From contig JAQGEQ010000020.1 in assembly GCA_034620365.1 (NCBI GenBank), positions 558,001-622,000 of the forward strand: 64,000 nucleotides of DNA, given 5' to 3'. A model generated the notes under the pieces. It made no database searches, was not told where the DNA came from, and saw only the letters and a program-made list of their open reading frames with translations. Of this stretch, positions 25,301 through 36,825 are shown piece by piece (position 1 is the first letter of the stretch; the number at the start of each line of letters is the position of its first letter). The DNA is from Pegea sp. RAD2-039. Lineage: Eukaryota > Chordata > Thaliacea > Salpida > Salpidae. The translations under genes were made by a program, and so were the position numbers.

Positions 25301-28300
25301 TAGAAATCTTCAATTATCAAGATGATTGAACTGAAAAAACTGTTTAAAACATTTCTTGATTAATTCTGTGAAAATTATTTAGTATAAAAGAAAGCAATTT
25401 TATTTCTTATATTTACAAGAATAACATATTTCCACGCTAATTGTTTTCTTTTTAATTTTTAGATAAATTATATTAATATTTTAATTTGTTTTTCAATAGA
25501 AATTATACCACGATTTTATCATTTTTTTATTAAAAACTCAATGACGTCAGAGCCTTGGTTCAAATTGAGGTGTTGATAAATTTGTATAAATATAAGATTT
25601 TGTTGATCTAACCAGCAAGCCAAGAAAAAGTTCAACTTTCGTTCTCATTACTTCGAGTGTAAGCCGCTGAAAAAGCAATCGCTGCAAATTTATAAAAAGC
25701 AAAGGCTGCTGCAATTAATCGTCATGCTCGACTGAGCATGACGTAACTTCAGTGAAGCGTGACGAAGAGAAAAGTTTGTGGAAAAAATCAATTGTTGGGT
25801 TAAAAGCTATGTTGCTGTTAAAGCTGATTTGAAAATTAAGTGAAAATGAGTAATAAGATGAAAAACACTTGTGCAATTCTTATCTTTTTAGTACTTCCGG
25901 AAAATAAACTATTGAATTTAAATGAACTGAAAAAGTTTATGTGTGTGTCTGTTTTTAAGTCAGTTATTTTTTACTGATGTTAATTACAATTTTCTGAATG
26001 AACAATTTATTACAAATATTTTTTATTTCAAAAAAGTCGTTTAAAAACTCATACAAAACATCAGAACAAAAAAAGTTGAACATTTCTGGCTAAAGATGGT
26101 TTTGTATTTAATCATTTAAGATTTTTGTTTAAAGCACTTGAATTACTTCAGAGAAAAGTATGTGACGTCACTGACTTTTCGCGAATATCACATGATCTAA
26201 CCACAATACGGCCGGTATGGTATCACATGCTAGATAAAAATCTCACAATTTCTCAAATAGATAGGTGACGTCATTGTTACCTTGAAAAATTAAACTTCAA
26301 ATTTTAACAACAACAAGAAACACATTTTTAATTACACTTTTGTTTTTATTGTTATAATTTATTGTAAACATTATTTTTTGTTTAGAATATTATTTTAAGT
26401 TACAACTTTCATAGATTTTTATAAAAAAATGTCTGAACTTGGACACAGTTGATATTTATAGTTATTAAGATTACATTTAGATATAAACCATCCAAACAAT
26501 TTGTGTACTAATATTAGCAGTAAATGATTTATAAACAATTTTTTGTTGGACATCTTATAAAATGTTACTAATTTTTCGAGTTAGTTTAAATTTTCAAACT
26601 GTTTTGTCAAAATTAATTGAATTAGTGACAAAATTTTCTTAAAAGTTTTGTTTGGATAGCAAGTGGTTATTGAGATGTATTTTTTATACATATCGAAAAG
26701 ATAAAGTTATTTAACGTAAATAATAAATTCTTATCATTTATTTTTGTATTTCAGTATTTAGCCTTTCACTAATAAAATATTCTGAGAACTTTTAGCTATG
26801 ATACTTACTGCTTAAATCGGAAACACAATTTAACAAGTTGATTACCTAAAGAATTTAGTTTAATAAAAAAATCGACATAATTAACTGAACATAAATAAAG
26901 TTACAGGCTTGCCAAAAATTCAAAGAAAGCAACATTACATAATTGAGTCATGACAAGTTTTTTAAAACATGGTTTGAAAATATAATGAAACAAAACAAAG
27001 TACTTTATACAAATAATTCCATTTATTTAGTCAGAAAATTTGTTTAAAGACGCAACCAAGTATGACTGTAGCCATGTTTGCAATTTGTAAACAAAATTAT
27101 ATCTAAACCATCTAGCTTTCACTCCTGATTTTCACTTTTACTGTTTCGTTCTATTTACTGGCTTATTCATGCGTCTTATTTAAATATTTGTTGGTAGGCT
27201 ATCAAATTTCACTACTTGCTTCTACGTAAAAAGCCATGAATAAAAGTATTAATGACTTATTGTTGCTAGTTAACCTTATAGATAAAAAGCTTTTTCAAGT
27301 ATTTTCCTCATTTCAAATTTATTTGAAAATTTTGTTAATCTAATGTTACATCAACCTTGAAAATTGTTTTTAATTTAATTGTAAACATGATTTTTTTGAA
27401 ATATTTAAAATAAGCTTGTAAAAAAGCTCTTTTTTTTTACAGCAAACAAAATAATTCTGAAATATAACACTGGTGCGGCTGTTCAAAACTTATTTACTAT
27501 ACATAAAATTAATTATTTGTTTAATAAACAAAATATTCACCAGTTTTAAAGACATTTATTGATTGTCTGTCTTTATTATTATTTATATTTGATCTTTTTA
27601 TGAAAATGTGTTTTTAAATGATAGGGTCTCAGCATAAAGTTAAATTAGTCAGATGAAAAAAGCAGAAGTTACTGATTACAAGAAATGTAAAACATTTCAA
27701 AAATTTATCAAAATTCATTTTTTTATTCAAGAATTGTTTTTAATTTCTACTCAATAACAACTAATTTACATTCATAATTTAGACAGTAGCAAAATAATAA
27801 CAATTATTAGTATAACATTTTCCCTCAGGCATTTATATGCCACCACAAAAAACATTTTTGCCTCTAACTAAACTTCCTGACTAGACATTGCAGCAAGTAA
27901 TAAAAACCAGGAGAATTGTTTTCAACTTTTCTCCTAAATTTTCTTTTTTTTTATCGTCTGCAAAATTGCTGCAAATATACAGATGACGCCCATTAACTGA
28001 AATCCATCTTATTCGGTATAGCGTGATACAGAAGCCTTACAGAAGCTACTAGCTTCCTTTATTTCTTTTAAATTTCTACACTGCACAAAAGAATAAACAC
28101 ATTTTGATGTTCTTGTAACTTTTTTGTATTTTACGATTGGAAATCGATCTGAACAGAAAAATGGATTATTTCAAATATGACCGAGTACAAAAAGACCCAT
28201 TTTAATAAATAGTTTTAAGTTGATTCTTTATCATCAAAGAATATTTGATAAAAACAAATTGATCAGGTGCTACTAACAACAGCAATAAATTATGTGCAAA

Positions 28301-28800
28301 TGTAGAGTGTTTGGAAATGTTAAAACATTTAATTGCTTTACAAGGCGAATTTCAAAGGCAGTTTAATCTACTTTTTTCATTAAATTAAGTTTGTAAGAAT
28401 TAATTAAACTCATAATAAAATTAATGTTTGTTTATTTATCTAATGTGAGTGACAACAGCTGACAAACAAGTCAAAAAACAAGAATAAGTTAAGTTTAAAT
28501 ATATCACACACTTCTGCAGTTGAGAAACTTGCAGAGATGAAAAAAGAAAATATTAAGTCACTAGCTACAATAAAAAGTCAGCATTGTGAAAATGTGACAA
28601 AACCTTCTGGTATAAATACACATATAAGAATTAATAAATATGCGAAGGATTTGTGTGAAGGCGAAAAAGAAGTATGTAAATGACACAGTTTAATCAATTC
28701 ACATAATAATTTAAATGGTAAGTGGGACATTGCTCATTAAATGACCTCATTTTCTTGATGAGATTATGAGAATATCTGCCATTAGATGTTAAAAAGTTTT
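19357..28800. other. Gene-poor AT-rich intergenic region
   Basis: About 9.4 kb in which I see no coding exon, RNA gene or recognisable transposon on either strand. Small open frames (for example 21148-21333 and 22102-22359) have AT-driven composition and no recognisable content. The only clear local structures are the hairpin at 25720-25743 and TGACGTCA octamers at 25542, 26163 and 26266, all in a pocket of slightly higher GC. Confidence 0.5.
25720..25743. repeat. Perfect 10-bp hairpin in a GC-richer island
   Basis: CGTCATGCTC and GAGCATGACG pair perfectly across a 4-base loop (GACT). The right arm and what follows it (GAGCATGACG, then GAAGCGTGACG) resemble the segment near 33745-33780 (GAGCATGTC, then GAAGCGTGACC). 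The function is unknown. It could be an end of a short mobile element or a regulatory site. Confidence 0.45.
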
Positions 28801-29239
28801 CCATAAAAAATTCACTATCAAAATACCAGAGAAAAAGCAGAAAGAAATAAGTTTAAAAATGGCAGAAAGAGAAAGATATAAAGGCAGCAAAGCAGAAGGA
28901 TTGTTGAAAACAGAAAAAAAGAAATAGGAACATATATCTACAGATACGAGGCTGTAAGTTTACAAAATAAACGAAAAATTCGCAACGAGCTACTTGCACA
29001 AAATGGAGACCTTTCCCTCTTTGCTTTGTATAAAGACAATTCAATAGAAAATAATAAATCACATAAAAGTGAAAAACTAAATAGAGTGAAAGGGAGCCCA
29101 AATCTCTTTCTACATTTAATGTTGGAACTCGTATAAAATAGCTACAAATAAATATAAAACTGCAAAATGTTTACTCCAAAAAGTTTCATCCACTTAGCAA
29201 TACCAGTTTGTTAGTAAAAGGCACTGCGAATTACTATTC

Positions 29240-29248
29240 AATAAATAA
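29240..29248 (-). promoter_or_regulatory. AU-rich element nonamer TTATTTATT next to the ZFP36 stop codon
   Basis: On the minus strand TTATTTATT directly follows the TAA stop at 29249-29251. UUAUUUAUU is the preferred binding site of this same protein family, so feedback on its own mRNA is possible. A second TATTTATTT lies near 29143-29151 in the presumed 3' UTR. AT-rich background makes such words common, so the position matters more than the sequence. Confidence 0.4.
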
Positions 29249-30735
29249 TTATTCAGTTTTTGAAAGTGACCTGAAAACACTTAAGCGGTTTTGTTGAGGC
29301 TTCTTTTCATCACTAGATGGCGAGTTTGGTGGAGTAATGAAGACATCATCTCGATGATTGGTCAAAATAACTGACTGCACAGCATAAGAAGGAGGACTGC
29401 CACTATTGCCCTCTGCCCAGGGCGGAGTAATAGATGGTTGTTCAAAGCCAGGTGGTGAATATGACGAAGATGGACTTGTAGCTGTTGAATTGTAGTAGTT
29501 TGACGTCAACGGAACTGGACGTGGAACTGAATACACTCTTGGCTTCGTCATTTCCTGTAGCACTGCTGAGTTCTGCTTGTTGTTACCAACAACTGTAGAA
29601 CTGATCTGATTGGTCAAGCAGTTTTTTGAAGTGAGATTTGGTGGTGAGGAAGTTTCACGATGTTTTTCGTGAATGAAGTGACATCTTGGACCATATGGAC
29701 AGTATCCATTGGAGTGATAAGTTCGACAAAGCTCAGTCTTGTACTTGGGGTGTCTCTGCATCTCACGGAGCTCTTGTTTTCCATGAGCAAACTGACATTT
29801 CTCACCATACTTACATCGATTAGTTTCTTCAAATGGACGGCAAAGCTCAGTTTTGTACCTACTACCAGTTTGAACTTGTTGTTGTCCATTAAATGTACCA
29901 TTACTAACTCTTTGTTGCCCATTAGACAGCATAAACTGATTGGTGTTGATCTGTTGCTGCTGGGCGCTAGTGCGCCGACTGACAAACTGATTAGCAGCTT
30001 TTTGTGGGTTACCTCGCCAAATATTTGCAGTGACGTCACCAACACTTTCGCCTGGTGCAAGGTTTAATGAGCCCTCGCTGAAAGCACGTGACCTGCTCAC
30101 GTGCTTGTAATCGCCGCCAATTGGTTGAGTAAAGACATCAGATGTTGGTGAAGTTTGCAATGGAAGGATCTGAGAATGATCGATGTAGGAGTGATGTCGT
30201 TTCGGTGGTGACGTCACAGCTGGATTCCAGCTGCTAGCGAGGTTATCGGTCTGCAGAGTGGAAGATGAGGACAAGTGTCGACTGCGGATCGAGATGTCTT
30301 CTCCGAATCCATCTGGAACTTCGTTGATTGACGGAAGTGAGTCATTAAAGCGCGATTGAGGCGCAAATGGAATCGATGACGTCATCATGGTATTGAGACC
30401 TGGAAAATGATCGCTACCCAGAATGCGTCGCAGTTCGCTGACTTCAAATTTCGACTGAAAGAAAAACAAAGTTGAAAAGAAACTGGTTAAAATCGAGCGG
30501 CGGCGACGGCGACGATGACGTCAACATCTGTGACAAGCCTTGTGTGGAAAATGGCAATTGATACAAGTTGTTGATAAAAGTCAAGCAAATTCAGTTAATC
30601 AAATAAAAGTAAAAATTAAAGAAAAATTGAATAAACTAAGAAAACTATTCAAGCGTAAATTGTATAAAAATAACAATAATAACGTAGACACACCCAGATT
30701 TGGTCATCAGACGTTTCTTGATCGTTAGTGACCAT
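29249..30735 (-). CDS. ZFP36L: ZFP36/ZFP36L (tristetraprolin-type) tandem CCCH zinc-finger mRNA decay factor
   Basis: It binds AU-rich elements in mRNA 3' UTRs and recruits the CCR4-NOT deadenylase. Exon 2 (29249-30454) carries two C-x8-C-x5-C-x3-H fingers, each led by YKTEL, separated by the family's 18-residue linker (about residues 213-279 of 415). The C-terminal [12 protein letters not shown] matches the CNOT1-binding motif that ends these proteins. [11 protein letters not shown], ahead of the fingers, matches the 14-3-3/kinase site of ZFP36L1. Exon 2 begins after the acceptor TTTTTCTTTCAG. I propose exon 1 at 30694-30735, starting [14 protein letters not shown] with donor GTGTGT; the two join in phase 0 across a 237-bp intron. 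The two-exon layout with a tiny first coding exon is typical of the family. Exon 1 is the uncertain part. Confidence 0.93.
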
Positions 30736-30899
30736 TTTAGCTTCAGCTAAAATCACTTCTTATTAAAATATAACAAAAAAAACAAAACTTTATCTAGAAA
30801 CTAAGTCGACGAAGTTTCAGTAGTGGCATAAACAAATGAAACATCGAGCGTGCCGAAGCTAGTTACTGAACTTATAGGAAGAAAAAAAAAAGAAAAAAG

Positions 30900-31020
30900 T
30901 GAATCGCGCAGATTGTTTTGCACAATCCTTTCAACCAATCAGAGAGCTTATTACACAAATGCTAAACTCACGTATATCGGCGCACACACACTGTATCGTA
31001 TGCGAGTCACGTGACTAGTT
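30900..31020 (-). promoter_or_regulatory. Probable promoter region of the ZFP36-type gene
   Basis: A GC-richer pocket upstream of exon 1 contains a CCAAT-box word (CCAATC, from 30935) and a perfect palindrome GTCACGTGAC at 31006-31015 (CACGTG E-box core). Nearby TGACGTCA octamers lie at 30516 (in the intron) and 31459 (further upstream). No TATA box is evident. Confidence 0.4.
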
Positions 31021-34000
31021 CAAACAGTAAAATCGAAAAAAATGCTTTTGCCTGCTGATCGACAGAGGGCGTAGTTGGCACTTACAAACTGATGTGAGTT
31101 TTTTTTTTAGAAAAGAACTTTAAGTTAAAAAATTAGGTCTTTACTAAAACGTTTCATGTAAATTTCATTTTTTGCTATTTTTATGATAATAAAACTGAAT
31201 CTAACTAACTTCATTTAGTTCATAAAACAATTTTTGATGAAATTATAAATAGCAGAACTAAAATTGCTGTTTCTTATCACATAAAAAGCTAAAGTGTTTA
31301 GCTTTAAGCAGATATACTATTGGTTTTCCCGTCATAGATGGCTAACCAAGCCTATCATGAGTACAAGATCCATAACTTTCATTAAGTTTTCATCGATTCA
31401 TTTGCTGACTGATTTGAGCTTTTTACATGTACACACATTTTGCTAACATACGTCATCGTGACGTCATTAAAATGATAAATATTTTGCTAGAGGCTGAGAA
31501 ATAATCAATGTTTTTAAAGGTACTTTTGATTAGATTGATATTTTGATACAAATAATAATTTTATAGACATCATTGTGTTTCTAAATAATAAACTATTACA
31601 ATTATATGTTTAAGTTTATTATTTTTTTCTCAATGAGTGTCGAAAAAAACGAAACCTTGAAATAAGTAGATTATAAAGAAACTATTTATCAATTTATATC
31701 AGCAAAGAATAAACTTATTTATCAGCAAAGAAAATCTAGAAAAATATTCTTTTAAATTCTCAATTTAAACATTTAAATAAGAAAATTAATTACAACTAAA
31801 TGTCATTTTGCGCAATTTCACTAAAATAAAAAATAAAAGAACAAAAACATTTGGATTAGAATGTAAATAATGAAATTTAAATTGGAATTTTGTGATATTT
31901 TGATAAAAATTCTCTTTACTATCTTAAATATTTAACGTCTTTCTTCTATTCTCTTATTTTATTACAGTATGATTTTTAATTATCACTATTTGAACTTAAA
32001 GAGCATTTTAACTATTTATTTATTTAAATATTTTGCAGTTGAGCTTATTGTAGAATTATAGATTGTCATGTTATCACAATTTTAACTAAAATGATTTAGA
32101 ACAGATAAGTTACAACAACAAACTCTAATAATGTCTTCACCATGTGAAATCATTATGGAAAACACCATGACTACAAGAAATTTAAGCCACTTTTATAATT
32201 TGATCTTAATATGGAATCTCTTGAAGACTACTTTAAAAAATTAGGTTCATATAAAAGTAAAATAGTTTCAAAAGTTACATGATTGAATTTTATAATGAAT
32301 TAGTTATTTTTGAATTATGATTAATGACACAAATCAAGTCATTAAATTTCATAAACAAATTTGTAATAAGTATACCCAGAAATGAAAATGGTGGCTAGTA
32401 TAATCAGAAATATCTTATTTTTAGAAATTTTTAAACTCTAGCTAACAGATGACTGATTTGAAATGACCAATGGAAAATTATATGACTCGTTTTTACTGGT
32501 CAGTCAAGCGTAACTTTCAAACCCATCAATTTTCATAACTTCATTACTTGCTTAATAATTTATGTGCATAACGTATCGTTTGTACTCACAACGAGAAAAG
32601 TCCATCACTTTTATGCAAAATTAAAACTAAAGGACATCTTTTATTTAATTTAAACATGTGCTGATATATTTAATAACTTACAATTTTCTAAATTTTGCCT
32701 AAGCTATTTCAAATTTCAACAGATTTGTAAATATTATCAGAATGACGTATTTCAACATAACTATCAACTTGTATAAAGGTTTATTTTATTGCATTTGCAT
32801 ATAAAACATTTTTTAAATATTAGATTAATATTTTATATTCGTGGTTTTCCTAAACTAAAAGATTATTTTCTAAATTAAAAATATTTCAAATAATTCAAAT
32901 TAGTATATTTATTATTTTAGGATGTTTTTATACAAGATGAGTTAGCAATAAATAGAAAATCTATTACATCAACATTTTATCTAAGATACTTCAAATTTAA
33001 TTCAACATTAAAAATGTGATAGATATGTTTTGAATAATTGAAAATATTATAAACAGTTCTATTCCTTTTTTAACTTGAAGAATAATTTTAAAAATATCTA
33101 TAAAGTGACATCATAATAAAAGTTGAAGACGCTTAGTAAAGGAAGTGCCAAGTAATGAATCGTATTGCATTTTCACTCAATACGCATTTCCTTTGCTAGG
33201 CATAGAATTAAAATTTTTCCATATATCAACGACATAATTCAAAGAAACTGTATTTACTACATGTGGGATATTTTTTATTCGTATTTGATTAATTTTGTGA
33301 TGTTTCACTTTACATGGTATTTCGAGATGGAAATAATTTTGAAGATAACTTTTTATAATTAAAATTAAATTAGTTGAATACAATACACTAAATTTTAAGT
33401 TTATGTTACTGTATTCATTTAAGATAAATAGTTAAACCAAGCAATTATTACAGTAGCATTGGTTTTTATTTAAATATTTATAAGGTAATAAATAATCAAA
33501 AGTAATATAGAACAACTACAAGAGCATGTATTGAAGAAACTTTGATTTGATAAAAACTTTTAGTAATTACTTTAGTTCCAGCAAAACGTAAATTAGTTCA
33601 TGGCTTTGTAGCGACGTATAGTGGTCAACAAGTGCAGTTATATGCAGCGGCAATTGTACGTGCAGAAAACAAAACGAGAAGTAGGCAAAAAAATAAGAAC
33701 GCTGCATTTAAGTAACCGCCAGTAACCTTCGAATGGCGTGATCAGAGCATGTCAAATGAAGCGTGACCACCAAAAAAGCTTTGTATGAATACTTTTTATG
33801 AAAGACTGCTTTCTGCGTTCTTTATTTATGTAAAGATCTAATCGTAGTGTTGATATCTCTGAAACACACGGTTCCACTCTTTTACTTTGAGAAAATCACT
33901 TTTATTTTCTTATTTTTCTTTGGATTTTAAGTTCTCAATAAAGTTCAACTTGTTTGAAAAGAGAAAATCAAACATAAGTACCAAAAAAAAATGATTTGTT

Positions 34001-36390
34001 CTCGAGTAAAAATGAGATTCTACAACAATTCTCATTTCGCAAAAATCCTACGTTTGATCATTCGAATCACAAATTTGTTGACACCGATTTAATGAGTTTC
34101 TGAAACATCTTTTACTTCAATTAGTTCATAACTTTACTTAAAAATAACATTAATCAAGATGTTATTTGTGAATTTAATTACTTTTATTTCAAGAGTAAGT
34201 AAGAGATAAGTTGTAAAATAGATTCAATATTCTTAAATGACTAAATTGAACATTTCAATTAAACTTTAAACAACAAAGCCAATTATAAAATGACATAAAA
34301 CAAGATACACAAATGTGAATAAAACTTCAAGTCTTATATCAGTAAATAAAACTAAAAATTTTTCATGACACCATAGCTAAAAAATAATAAATAAGAAAAG
34401 CTGTCAGAAATGTCCGAGTTGCCTTAATCAGTTTCCACATTGACAACTAACAATTCAATTTTTACGATAGAAATTGTAATTGATAAAAATTGTTTGAGGA
34501 GTGTACGTACTATAATCAAGTTAGATGTTTTGATATGAACAGGTGCATGTCTTTCCAACATCTTTGATCACTATACGTAATATTTATCTGTAAGACACAA
34601 TTTTCTCATTTTATTTTGTCGAGCGAAAAGTCATATAGATCACGGTATCATTTTGTGAGTAAACTCAATTATATTTTCATGATATCTGTAAACGTCGTTG
34701 CTGATGTTTCATTTATTTATCTTGCTTTTAAACAGATACAACAAAAGATTGGGTTCGAAAAACAAATTTTAGTTTGATTGTGTGAGAAAATATTTACTAA
34801 AATTTTCGAATGATTTTTTAAAAAAGATTGAAAATATCGCTGCAGCTTTATAGAGTATCAACTGAAATTAGATTGAAAAATATTTATCACATGAAGAGAA
34901 AACATCCCTTCCAAAGAGAAGAAATCTTGCTGTAAAATTCAACTGACTTCATCATATATTTCACTTTAATGCTGTGAAGTTTGGACATTGTGATTTACAA
35001 CTCAGTTTACTTGAAGCAAAAGTTTGAATTGAAAATGTTTAGTTACTCATACAAGAACATTCCATGATAAATTAAAACAATGTGTTTGTGAGCAATCGGG
35101 AAAGACTTTTGGTAAGTCAGAGACACAAAATCCAATTCACAGAGATTTCCTTATATTTGTATCTATCGTGATATATGACTGCTAGTGTTGGAAAATCTTT
35201 GAAAATTCCTTCGCGCTTTTTTATCTATTTGTCGATTATTTAAATTTTTTTGGTGCTATGTTGAAAGTTGATAAATAAAATGTATTTTTCCTGATTAGTA
35301 GTGATGCTAACGGTTACCATACATGATAATCATAATTTTGTTAATAAGTTGGAGTTTCGACCATTTTTTAACATACTGTCTCAAACCAATTATTTATTAA
35401 TTTGTAACTATCAGTCAAAATTATTAATTTTATATTTATTCATTTCATCTTTTGGTTGGATTTTTTTATTTGAAATTTTCTTATTTATATAATCTTATAT
35501 AATTAATTACATCAGAATGAAAAGTTATTTGAGAGATTTGACAGTTTATCAGCTTTGATATCAATATGAAGTATTTTAAACTAAATATAAAAGTATTAAT
35601 CGAGTATTTACTATTCAATTCATTATTTCTCTTCAAGAATTTCATTCTATTTACTTCAAAATTTGGTTACATATCTACAAATTACAGCTGAAAAACTACA
35701 GTTGCATCATCAGTCTACAACAGCACCCGAGTTACACAACGATAAAACTCGTCCAGCTTTTCTTGTCTTCAAATATCTCTTAAATTAATTGATTGGTTAA
35801 AAAACTTGTTATCGTCAACAAGCTGCGCTTTCTAAAAAACAACAAATCATTTTTAGCACTTGTCCTTCGTGTCGCTTAATGTCGTCGAAAATTAAAAATT
35901 AATCTTTTTAAAGATTGAAAATATTACTTGAACAAAGTATCAACTCAATTTTATAATTTTATCTTTATACCTGTTATCTTACTAACCACAGTTTTCACTT
36001 CCATAAATTAGTAATGACAGACTGGCTAATAAAGTAGATGATAGTTGCGGTAAGTGACAACTTTTATTTACACAACAAACTATGTATACTTACATAGTTT
36101 CAAATAGCTTCTTATTCGAATTATTTCAATCATTTTTTAATAAAAAAAAAAACAATGGCTCTAAACTTATTAAAGACTTGATTGAAGAAACTGTGAACTT
36201 TATGTATCCTACATACAAAATCAAATAAAGGTGTAGAATTCAAACAAATGTCTTTATAAAACATAAGCCAAAATAAATTTGATGAACGTACTGAACCCTT
36301 TAGCTTGAAAAACTGATCAAAACTTTCTTTCTAACTTCACCTCTACTGTTAAAACATTGACTGAAATACAGAAAATTATTCAGAAAAGTT
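31021..36390. other. Gene-poor AT-rich intergenic region with an island at 33590-33790
   Basis: I see no exon with recognisable content. Open frames at 33165-33362 and 33177-33383 overlap on opposite strands and look random. The island at 33590-33790 is richer in CG dinucleotides and shares short words with the hairpin island at 25.7 kb. It could be a regulatory element or a mobile-element remnant. Confidence 0.45.
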
Positions 36391-36396
36391 TTTATT
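36391..36396 (-). terminator. Polyadenylation signal of the mucin-like gene
   Basis: TTTATT on the + strand is AATAAA on the minus strand, about 130 bases after the stop of the last exon. It is the nearest hexamer downstream on that strand. Confidence 0.5.
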
Positions 36397-36528
36397 ATGA
36401 GCAAAAGCAAACACCTATAATCGAAACGTCAAGTGCAATTTAAAGAGAAATTTAAATACAGCTTGCTATCGTTATTAAGCCGTCACCGCAAAAAGCATAA
36501 AACAAGATAAGATTGTCCTTAAAAGCAT

Positions 36529-36825
36529 TTATGGACGTTCATCATCACATTTTTTTGATTGGCATCCACAATGAACAGCACTCTTATAAGTAACTTCTTT
36601 AATTGAGCGATCTGGACATAACAGATTGACCATTCGAGTTTCTGTGGTTGCCGCATTACAACAACTACAGATTCGTGTGAAATTTCCAGCTTCAAATGAA
36701 TAAGCTGATCGACTGACACAAGCTCCTTCACAGAAAGAGAGCTCAACTGGTCCATCACTTGTACATCCGTCAATTGTAAGACTTTGCTCGATTGTTTGTT
36801 TGATAGAACATTCTTTCATTGAGTC
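36529..36825 (-). other. C-terminal cystine-knot (CTCK) exon of the mucin-like gene
   Basis: The last exon follows the acceptor CTGTTTATAG. It has the CTCK spacing: CSIKQ at the start, FCEGAC in the middle, CSCC, then HCGC near the end. In VWF and gel-forming mucins this domain makes disulfide-linked tail-to-tail dimers. The protein ends KCDDERP. Confidence 0.9.

Noticed and set aside
25556-25572. GGTTCAAATTG resembling a tRNA B box
   Set aside because: No matching A box, cloverleaf arms or terminator could be placed around it.
29660-30067. 135-codon + strand frame opposite the ZFP36 zinc fingers
   Set aside because: Antisense shadow of a conserved coding exon.
30456-30469. Upstream residues MFFFQ as the start of the ZFP36 protein
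   Set aside because: They lie in a pyrimidine tract ending in TTTCAG, an intron acceptor. The true start is in an upstream exon.
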